NCBI GenBank assembly: GCA_024409145.1
Contig: JAKSUF010000102.1
Location: 1 to 5,624, forward strand
Reading direction: 5' to 3'
DNA: 5,624 nt
Source: an archaeon
Lineage (GTDB): Archaea; Methanobacteriota; Methanobacteria; Methanobacteriales; Methanobacteriaceae
Shown: positions 1 to 4,575 of the stretch, one piece after another
Numbering within the stretch: position 1 is the first letter of the stretch
Layout: each line of letters begins with the position of its first letter
The notes under the pieces: model-generated
Told to the model about the DNA's origin: nothing
Seen by the model: only the letters and a program-made list of their open reading frames with translations
Database searches by the model: none
Made by a program: the position numbers and the translations under genes

Positions 1-270
1 TAGTTCATAACTAGTTTTATAGTTATAAAATATTTACAAATTATTTAGTTCATAACTAGTTTTATAGTTATAAAATATTTACAAATTATTTAGTTCATAA
101 CTAGTTTTATAGTTATAAAATATTTACAAATTATTTAGTTCATAACTAGTTTTATAGTTATAAAATATTTACAAATTATTTAGTTCATAACTAGTTTTAT
201 AGTTATAAAATATTTACAAATTATTTAGTTCATAACTAGTTTTATAGTTATAAAATATTTACAAATTATT
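1..270. repeat. Perfect 45-bp tandem array, six copies, derived from the 3' end of wecC
   Basis: Six identical 45-bp units start at 1, 46, 91, 136, 181 and 226. The first base of the window is already inside the array, so it may continue to the left. A seventh, diverged copy (271-304, 30 of 34 bases matching) lies inside the wecC coding region. Read on the minus strand the period is exactly 15 codons and stays in the wecC frame: each unit reads a stop TAA followed by IFYNYKTSYELNNL, against IFYNYGNIYELNNL at the end of the protein. Each unit contains a short inverted repeat. There are no unique spacers, so this is not a CRISPR array. No other gene is visible in 1-258. Whether the array has a function is unknown; an assembly artefact cannot be excluded from the sequence alone. 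Confidence 0.97.
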
Positions 271-1524
271 TAGTTCATAAATATTTCCATAGTTATAAAA
301 TATTAATGATTCTGGAATATTTTCTTTTTTAGTTATATTTTTAGTATCAAAGAGAATAGGTGTTTTCATATTATCTATTAATATATTATAATCTATGTCT
401 TTGAATTGGTTATGATCTGATAAAATTATAGCTATTGATGCATCTTTTACACTTTCTTCTAAAGTTTTAAAGTTTTCTTTTTCAATATGGGGATCACAAA
501 TTTCTATTTTGTATCCTGCTGACTCAAGTCCTGCTATAATGTTGTAAGCTGGGCTTTCACGATCATCATCAGTATTTCCTTTATATGCAACACCTAAAAT
601 TGCTATTTTTTCAGCTTCTTTATCATATTTGTCAAGTATCTTACCAGTTGTTTCTACAACAAAACCAGGCATACTATTATTGGTATCTCTTGCAAGTTTG
701 ATGATTTTAGCTACTTCTGGTGCTTTTGCATAAATGAAGTATGGGTCTATAGCTAAGCAATGTCCACCTACACCTGGGCCTGGTGAATGAAGATTTACTC
801 TAGGGTGTTTATTCGCCATTTCAATTACATCAAGGGCATTAACTCCAATTTCTGCACCAATTTTTGCAAGTTCATTTGCAAGTGCAATATTCACATCTCT
901 AAATGTATTTTCCATACACTTTGATAGTTCTGCTGTTTTTGCTTCAGTTAATATGATTTCTCCTTTTACAAATGTTCTGTAAACATCTGAAGCTTTTTCA
1001 GCACATTTTTCAGTTATTCCTCCAACTATACGATTGTTGTTAACTAATTCTTCCATTATTTGTCCTGGAAGAACTCTTTCTGGACAGTGTGCAAGGAATA
1101 TGTCTTCTCCAATTACATATTTTTCTTCAAAAATTGGTTTTATAACTTCATCTGTTGACATTGGAGCTATTGTAGATTCAATGATAATAACATTTCCTTT
1201 TTTTATAAATGGTAATATTGATTCACATGCAGATATAACATAACTTAAGTCACAACTCCAATTTTCTTTAATATATGGTGTTGGGACTGTAATTATGAAT
1301 GCATCAGCTTCTTCTGGAGTTAAAGATGCTTTATAATGTTTTTTTTCTAATGCTGATTGGATAGCTTCGACTATTCCTGGCTCTTCTATATGAACCTTTC
1401 CGTTGTTTAAATTATCTACCATTTCTGGATTTACATCTACTCCTAATACATCACATTCGTTTTTAGCAAAAAGAGCAGCTGTAGGTAGTCCAATATACCC
1501 TTGACCCATAATACAAATTTTCAT
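259..1524 (-). CDS. wecC: UDP-N-acetyl-D-mannosamine dehydrogenase (UDP-ManNAc 6-dehydrogenase)
   Basis: This cytosolic enzyme oxidises C6 of UDP-ManNAc twice with NAD+ to give UDP-ManNAcA, a donor for surface glycans. Numbered from the upstream ATG at 1533, the protein shows the NAD-binding GQGYIG at 10-15, VPTP at 83-86, CPERVLPGQ at 150-158, TAELSK with the conserved Lys205, FRDVNIALANEL at 211-222, and PGPGVGGHC with the catalytic nucleophile Cys259 followed by AIDP. A C-terminal UDP-binding domain starts near 305 (ILGVAYKGNTDDDRESPA). These blocks match E. coli WecC closely; a related UDP-HexNAc dehydrogenase with another stereochemistry remains possible. The start at 1524 (421 aa) is preferred over 1533 (424 aa) because GAGATGA, a Shine-Dalgarno-like sequence, overlaps the upstream ATG and leaves normal spacing to this one. 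The last 14 codons are a diverged copy of the 45-bp repeat lying downstream. It is transcribed divergently from the rhamnose genes. Confidence 0.93.
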   Translation of the reverse strand: MKICIMGQGYIGLPTAALFAKNECDVLGVDVNPEMVDNLNNGKVHIEEPGIVEAIQSALEKKHYKASLTPEEADAFIITVPTPYIKENWSCDLSYVISACESILPFIKKGNVIIIESTIAPMSTDEVIKPIFEEKYVIGEDIFLAHCPERVLPGQIMEELVNNNRIVGGITEKCAEKASDVYRTFVKGEIILTEAKTAELSKCMENTFRDVNIALANELAKIGAEIGVNALDVIEMANKHPRVNLHSPGPGVGGHCLAIDPYFIYAKAPEVAKIIKLARDTNNSMPGFVVETTGKILDKYDKEAEKIAILGVAYKGNTDDDRESPAYNIIAGLESAGYKIEICDPHIEKENFKTLEESVKDASIAIILSDHNQFKDIDYNILIDNMKTPILFDTKNITKKENIPESLIFYNYGNIYELNNL

Positions 1525-1529
1525 AGATT

Positions 1530-1536
1530 TCATCTC
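1530..1536 (-). promoter_or_regulatory. Ribosome binding site deciding the wecC start
   Basis: On the minus strand GAGATGA resembles the GAGGTGA core of the consensus AGGAGGTGAT. Extended over 1529-1538 it matches 7 of 10 positions and ends 4 nt before the ATG at 1524. It overlaps the in-frame ATG at 1533, which would then have no usable site of its own. Confidence 0.55.
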
Positions 1537-1573
1537 TTTAATACTTTTGTATTCTTTAATAATATTTTAAAAG

Positions 1574-1588
1574 TTATATATTATTTGT
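1574..1588 (-). promoter_or_regulatory. Candidate archaeal BRE/TATA promoter of wecC
   Basis: Read on the minus strand this is ACAAAT followed by AATATATAA, which fits a BRE plus TATA box. Transcription would be expected about 25 nt downstream, near 1552. That gives a leader of roughly 28 nt holding the proposed ribosome binding site. Because the region is very AT-rich, a TATA-like match alone is weak evidence; the spacing is what makes it credible. Confidence 0.45.
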
Positions 1589-1620
1589 ATTTTAATATAA
1601 TTAATATTTTCTAAATATTG

Positions 1621-1698
1621 TTGATTTTTTAGGTTTTTGTTTTTTATTTTTTTATTATTTTGAAGTTTTAGTTCTCTTTTATTTTTTTATTTTCTTTA
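1621..1698 (+). terminator. T-rich tract with several T5-T7 runs, possible archaeal U-tract terminator
   Basis: The plus strand carries runs of six T (1625-1630), five (1634-1638), six (1640-1645), seven (1647-1653) and seven (1682-1688), separated by only a few other bases. Archaeal RNA polymerase terminates at such U-tracts without needing a hairpin. No plus-strand gene lies upstream, so if it works it would stop transcription coming antisense out of wecC before it reaches rfbD. It may instead be plain AT-rich spacer. Confidence 0.25.
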
Positions 1699-1719
1699 AT
1701 AACATATTATTATAATAAA

Positions 1720-1740
1720 TTCCCTAACTTTCTTCCCTAA
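1720..1740. repeat. Pair of TTCCCTAA direct repeats
   Basis: TTCCCTAA occurs at 1720-1727 and again at 1733-1740, a 13-bp period. The CCC triplets stand out in a spacer that is otherwise almost entirely A and T. The pair sits in the middle of the divergent promoter region, where a regulator could bind, but no function is shown. Confidence 0.4.
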
Positions 1741-1775
1741 TTTTATTATAGATAAATATTATTAATAATTAAATA

Positions 1776-1786
1776 GATATATATTA
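1776..1786 (+). promoter_or_regulatory. Candidate distal TATA box for the rhamnose genes
   Basis: GATATATATTA preceded by AAATA is the best TATA-like stretch on the plus strand upstream of rfbD. A start about 25 nt further on would give a leader of roughly 125 nt running through the duplicated T-rich segment. A nearer start, from the AAAATATTTTTAAA stretch around 1856-1869, is also possible. The choice cannot be made from sequence. Confidence 0.25.
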
Positions 1787-1805
1787 ATTATTAAATATTT
1801 TTAAT

Positions 1806-1911
1806 ATATTTTTAAAGTCTGAAAGTCTTTTTTAAGTATTTTTATTTAATTTCTTAAAATATTTTTAAAGTCTTAAAGTCTTTTTTAAGTTTTTTTAAGT
1901 ATTTTTATTTA
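1806..1911 (+). repeat. Duplicated rfbD leader segment with T6 runs
   Basis: Copy A (1806-1848) and copy B (1859-1911) share ATATTTTTAAAGTCT, then AAAGTCTTTTTTAAGT, then ATTTTTATTTA. Near the start they differ by one base (G at 1821, T in copy B), and copy B has an additional 10-bp TTTTTTAAGT (a repeat within the repeat). The offset at the start is 53 bp. AAAGTCT is also repeated with an 8-bp period inside each copy. Together the copies place T6-T7 runs at 1828-1833, 1881-1886 and 1890-1896 in the leader. Confidence 0.85.
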
Positions 1912-1920
1912 CTTTATTAA

Positions 1921-1930
1921 TGGTGGTGTT
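1921..1930 (+). promoter_or_regulatory. Ribosome binding site supporting the TTG start of rfbD
   Basis: TGGTGGTGTT matches AGGAGGTGAT at 7 of 10 positions and ends 3 nt before the TTG at 1934. It supports initiation at that unusual codon, where the Rossmann strand begins. The ATG at 1920 inside the same stretch opens only a five-codon frame whose TGA stop overlaps the TTG. Confidence 0.6.
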
Positions 1931-1933
1931 AGT

Positions 1934-2791
1934 TTGAAAATTCTTATTACTGGTGCTAATGGTATGTTAGGTAAAGATTTACAAGAATCTCTTGTAAATT
2001 ATGAGATAATAGCTACTGGTTCAAAAGATTTGGATATTACTGATTATGATGCTGTTTTAAATAAATTTGATGAGTTCAAACCTGACTTTGTGATTAATTC
2101 TGCAGCATATACTGCTGTTGATGATTGTGAAACTCACTATGATGAGGCATATGCTGTAAATGCTATAGGTCCTAAAAATTTAGCTATTGCTTGTAATAAT
2201 TTAGATATTCCTTTAGTACATTTTAGTACAGATTATGTTTTTACTGGTGATAAAAGAACCCCTCTTCTTGAGAATGATGAACTTGGTCCAAAATCTGTTT
2301 ATGGTAAAACTAAGTTAATGGGTGAAGAATTTATTGAAGAAAATCATGATAAGTATTTTATTCTTCGTACTGCATGGTTATATGGTTTACATGGGAGTAA
2401 TTTTGTTAAAACTATGTTAACTCTAGCTGAAAATCATGATGAAGTATCTGTGGTTTATGATCAGATAGGATCTCCTACTTTTACTCGTGATTTGGCATTA
2501 GCTATTTGTGAATTGGTTGAATATTATATAAATAATAAAAAGGATATGTCAAAATATGGTGTTTATCATTTAACTAATTCTGCAGAATGTTCTTGGTATG
2601 AGTTTACAAAAGAATTTTATAAAATAGCTAATTTAGATACAAAGGTAAATCCAGTTACTACTGAAGAATTCCCTAGACCTGCACCTAGGCCTCATTATTC
2701 TGTTTTATCTAATGAAAAATGGGTCAATGCAGGGTTTACTCCAATGAGGGAGTATAAAGAAGCAATAAAGGATTATCTTGATATTATTTAG
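1934..2791 (+). CDS. rfbD: dTDP-4-dehydrorhamnose reductase (RmlD)
   Basis: This enzyme catalyses the last step of dTDP-L-rhamnose synthesis, the NAD(P)H-dependent reduction of dTDP-4-keto-L-rhamnose at C4. It belongs to the extended short-chain dehydrogenase family and acts in the cytosol. In the 285-residue protein the nucleotide-binding GANGMLG lies at 7-13, NSAAYTAVDDCE at 55-66, the STDYVF block with Thr99 at 98-103, and the catalytic YGKTK with Tyr123 and Lys127 at 123-127. The RPAPRPHYSVL block near 248-258 is typical of the substrate-binding part of RmlD. The length is normal. Initiation uses TTG; the residues after it, MKILITGANG, match the family start and a GGTG-type ribosome site precedes it. 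It is first of four collinear genes and is followed by a 191-nt spacer, so the downstream genes may also have their own promoters. Confidence 0.96.
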   Translation: MKILITGANGMLGKDLQESLVNYEIIATGSKDLDITDYDAVLNKFDEFKPDFVINSAAYTAVDDCETHYDEAYAVNAIGPKNLAIACNNLDIPLVHFSTDYVFTGDKRTPLLENDELGPKSVYGKTKLMGEEFIEENHDKYFILRTAWLYGLHGSNFVKTMLTLAENHDEVSVVYDQIGSPTFTRDLALAICELVEYYINNKKDMSKYGVYHLTNSAECSWYEFTKEFYKIANLDTKVNPVTTEEFPRPAPRPHYSVLSNEKWVNAGFTPMREYKEAIKDYLDII

Positions 2792-2844
2792 ATATGTGGG
2801 TTTTATAATTTTAAGTATTAATATGGTATGTTATTTAAGTATTA

Positions 2845-2929
2845 ATTAACTTGTAATTAACTTGTAATTTGCTTATGATTTGCTTGTAATTAACTTGTAA
2901 TTAACTTGTAATTAACTTGTAATTAAGTA
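2845..2929. repeat. 11-bp tandem repeat (ATTAACTTGTA), seven units plus a partial
   Basis: Units begin at 2845, 2856, 2867, 2878, 2889, 2900 and 2911, with a partial unit from 2922. Five are exact ATTAACTTGTA; the third and fourth are ATTTGCTTATG and ATTTGCTTGTA. The period is close to one helical turn, so all units face the same side of the DNA. The array fills most of the 191-nt spacer between rfbD and rfbA. It could bind a protein cooperatively, bend DNA, or be a slippage product with no role. Confidence 0.93.
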
Positions 2930-2945
2930 ATTAATTTATTAATTA
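2928..2945. repeat. AT-only palindrome ahead of rfbA
   Basis: TAATTAATTTATTAATTA consists of two perfect 8-bp inverted arms separated by TT, ending 37 nt before the rfbA start. The 2-nt loop is too tight for a good RNA hairpin, so a DNA operator or chance in AT-only sequence are the likelier readings. Confidence 0.45.
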
Positions 2946-2973
2946 AGTATTTTAAAATTTTCATGTTTATTGA

Positions 2974-2978
2974 GTGAT
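2974..2978 (+). promoter_or_regulatory. Ribosome binding site deciding the rfbA start
   Basis: GTGAT is a perfect match to the 3' half of AGGAGGTGAT and lies 4 nt before the ATG at 2983. Its GTG could be mistaken for an upstream in-frame start; reading it as ribosome site gives the standard RmlA N-terminus MKGIVLAGGSGTRL. Confidence 0.7.
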
Positions 2979-2982
2979 TTTT

Positions 2983-3855
2983 ATGAAAGGTATAGTATTA
3001 GCAGGAGGTTCTGGAACTCGTTTATATCCTATTACAAAAGCAGTTTCTAAACAATTATTGCCTCTTTATGATAAACCAATGATTTATTATCCAATATCTG
3101 TTCTTATGCTTGCAGGTATTAAAGAAATCTTAATTATATCTACTCCAAGAGATTTACCAATGTATAAAGAGTTACTTGGTGATGGGTCTGATTTAGGTAT
3201 TTCCTTTGAATATGGAGTTCAAGAAAAACCTAATGGTCTTGCTGAAGCTTTTATTGTTGGTGAAGAATTCATTGGTGATGATAATGTTGCTCTTATTTTA
3301 GGAGATAATGTATTCCATGGTCATAGATTCACAGAGATATTGGAGAAAGCTTCTAAAATTGAAGAAGGAGCTATTGTTTTTGGTTATTATACTAATAATC
3401 CTAAGGCTTTTGGTGTCGTTGAGTTTGATAGTGAAGGTAATGTTTTATCTGTAGAGGAAAAACCAGAACATCCTAAGTCTAATTATATTGTTCCTGGACT
3501 TTATTTCTATGATAATAATGTTATTGAAATAGCTAAAAATGTTAAACCTTCTGAAAGAGGTGAACTTGAGATAACTTCTATTAATGAAGAATATTTAAAT
3601 AGAGGCCTTCTTAAAGTTGAATTATTAGGTAGAGGTATGGCATGGTTAGATACTGGAACTCATGATGGTTTACTTGATGCAGCGAATTTTATTGAAACTA
3701 TTCAGAAAAGACAAAGTCTTTATATTGCATGTTTAGAAGAAATAGCTTATTTAAAAGGTTATATTTCTAGAGAAAAAGTTTTAGAATTGGCTGAAAGTCT
3801 TAAAAAAACTGATTATGGTCAATACTTAATGGATTTAGCTAATAGGAAAATATAA
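2983..3855 (+). CDS. rfbA: Glucose-1-phosphate thymidylyltransferase (RmlA)
   Basis: This enzyme makes dTDP-glucose and pyrophosphate from glucose-1-phosphate and dTTP, the committed first step of the pathway. It is a Mg-dependent cytosolic nucleotidyltransferase, and the family is usually feedback-inhibited by dTDP-rhamnose. The 290-residue protein has the signature GGSGTRLYP at 8-16 with Arg13, KQLLP with Lys23 at 23-27, the metal-binding Asp108 in LGDN, VEEKP with Lys160, GELEIT at 193-198 and WLDTGT with the second metal-binding Asp223. The C-terminal helical part (about 240-290) is present. Length and motifs match short-form bacterial and archaeal RmlA, so the assignment is secure. The ATG at 2983 is preferred to the GTG at 2974, which is part of the ribosome site. 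A repeat-rich spacer separates it from rfbD and a 97-nt spacer with a duplicated leader separates it from rfbC. Confidence 0.97.
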   Translation: MKGIVLAGGSGTRLYPITKAVSKQLLPLYDKPMIYYPISVLMLAGIKEILIISTPRDLPMYKELLGDGSDLGISFEYGVQEKPNGLAEAFIVGEEFIGDDNVALILGDNVFHGHRFTEILEKASKIEEGAIVFGYYTNNPKAFGVVEFDSEGNVLSVEEKPEHPKSNYIVPGLYFYDNNVIEIAKNVKPSERGELEITSINEEYLNRGLLKVELLGRGMAWLDTGTHDGLLDAANFIETIQKRQSLYIACLEEIAYLKGYISREKVLELAESLKKTDYGQYLMDLANRKI

Positions 3856-3862
3856 TTTAAAG

Positions 3863-3974
3863 TAACTTTTAAGTATTTGATTTATGTTTTGTGATAAGAG
3901 GAGTAAATTTAATATTATAATTAACTTTTAACTATTTGATTTATGTGATAAGATGGGCAAATTTAATATTATAA
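3863..3974 (+). repeat. Duplicated rfbC leader and start region, with a dead upstream copy
   Basis: Copy 1 (3863-3920) and copy 2 (3922-3974) share TAACTTTTAA, TATTTGATTTATG, TGATAAG and AAATTTAATATTATAA. They differ at four positions and by a 5-nt TTTTG present only in copy 1. Copy 2 holds the working ribosome site, the ATG at 3953 and the first codons of rfbC. Copy 1 keeps its own GTGAT at 3891-3895, but the start codon position is AGG (3899-3901). It then reads RSKFNIII against MGKFNIIK and stops at 3929-3931. The relic lies 54 nt upstream and is in frame with rfbC. Which copy is older cannot be proved, but copy 1 can no longer initiate at the homologous position. Confidence 0.9.
3945..3949 (+). 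promoter_or_regulatory. Ribosome binding site of rfbC
   Basis: GTGAT, 3 nt before the ATG at 3953, is the same core used ahead of rfbA. It is duplicated at 3891-3895 in the relic copy of the leader. Confidence 0.65.
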
Positions 3975-4516
3975 AAAAAGAAATTGAAGGTGTTTTTGTA
4001 GTAGAACCTACTGTATTTGAGGATGAACGTGGATATTTTATGGAAACATATAATGAGAATGATTTTAAAGCAGAGGGGATTGATTTAACTTTTGTCCAAG
4101 ATAATCAATCTAAATCTTCTAAAGGTGTTCTCAGAGGGCTTCATTTTCAATATACTCAACCTCAAGGAAAACTTGTTCGTGTAATTAAGGGCGAAGTTTT
4201 TGATGTAGGTGTTGACCTTAGAAAAGACTCTGAAACTTATGGTAAATGGGTAGGAGAAATTTTATCTGAAGATAATAAGAAACAATTATTTATTCCAAAA
4301 GGATTTGCTCATGGATTTTTAGTTCTTTCGGATGAAGCTGAGTTTGTATATAAATGTACTGATTTCTATAATCCTGGGGACGAAGGTGGAATTCAATGGA
4401 ATGATCCAAAAATTGGTATTGAATGGCCATTAGGGGATTTAAAAGAGGAAGATTTAATATTATCTGAAAAAGATAAATTATGGAAACCTATGTCTGAAAC
4501 TAAAACTGATTTTTAA
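3953..4516 (+). CDS. rfbC: dTDP-4-dehydrorhamnose 3,5-epimerase (RmlC)
   Basis: This cytosolic cupin epimerises dTDP-4-keto-6-deoxyglucose at C3 and C5 to give dTDP-4-keto-L-rhamnose, the substrate of RfbD. The protein is 187 residues, normal for the family. Visible landmarks are EPTVFEDERGYFMETYN (18-34), FVQDNQSKSSKGVLRGLHFQ (47-66) with the catalytic base His64, QGKLVR with Lys73, VFDVGVDLR (82-90), FIPKGFAHGF with His120, FVYK with Tyr133 as the likely acid, IQWNDP and IEWP (147-159), and LSEKD with Asp174, which by comparison with Salmonella RmlC pairs with the catalytic His. Single-epimerising relatives exist, but the complete rml neighbourhood favours RmlC. Its first seven or eight codons and leader are duplicated just upstream in a form that cannot start translation. 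Confidence 0.96.
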   Translation: MGKFNIIKKEIEGVFVVEPTVFEDERGYFMETYNENDFKAEGIDLTFVQDNQSKSSKGVLRGLHFQYTQPQGKLVRVIKGEVFDVGVDLRKDSETYGKWVGEILSEDNKKQLFIPKGFAHGFLVLSDEAEFVYKCTDFYNPGDEGGIQWNDPKIGIEWPLGDLKEEDLILSEKDKLWKPMSETKTDF

Positions 4517-4520
4517 TATT

Positions 4521-4530
4521 TTAATATAAA
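4521..4530 (+). promoter_or_regulatory. Possible internal TATA box before rfbB
   Basis: TTAATATAAA sits about 25 nt ahead of position 4550, which would give a leader of about 26 nt, similar to that proposed for wecC. A T7 run (4545-4551) follows and could equally cause partial termination after rfbC. Both readings are weak in sequence this AT-rich. Confidence 0.2.
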
Positions 4531-4561
4531 CTTTGGTTTTTAGATTTTTTTATTATTTAAT

Positions 4562-4571
4562 GGGATATGAT
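4562..4571 (+). promoter_or_regulatory. Ribosome binding site deciding the rfbB start
   Basis: GGGATATGAT matches AGGAGGTGAT at 7 of 10 positions and ends 4 nt before the ATG at 4576, the same geometry as rfbA and wecC. It contains the in-frame ATG at 4567, which is therefore probably not the start. Confidence 0.5.
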
Positions 4572-4575
4572 ATAT

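Noticed and set aside
1..270. CRISPR array
   Set aside because: All 270 bases are identical head-to-tail 45-bp copies with no variable spacers, and the unit matches the end of the adjacent gene.
1..270. Replication-origin iterons
   Set aside because: No initiator gene is nearby, and the unit is explained as a copy of the wecC 3' end in frame. Nothing positive supports an origin.
1034..1243. 69-codon plus-strand open frame
   Set aside because: It lies wholly antisense to the well-supported wecC coding region, and its peptide shows no recognisable motif. It is a shadow of the real gene.
1920..1937. Leader peptide MVVLV overlapping the rfbD start
   Set aside because: The frame is only five codons, its ATG lies within the proposed ribosome site of rfbD, and the overlap of its TGA with the TTG is easily accidental.
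3884..3931. 15-codon open frame before rfbC as a real small gene
   Set aside because: Its sequence is a duplicated fragment of the rfbC leader and first codons, so a separate product is unlikely without ribosome-profiling support.
4545..4551. T7 run after rfbC as an operon-ending terminator
   Set aside because: It lies 25 nt before the rfbB start in a 59-nt spacer between genes of one pathway. Partial termination is possible but an end of the transcription unit is not supported.
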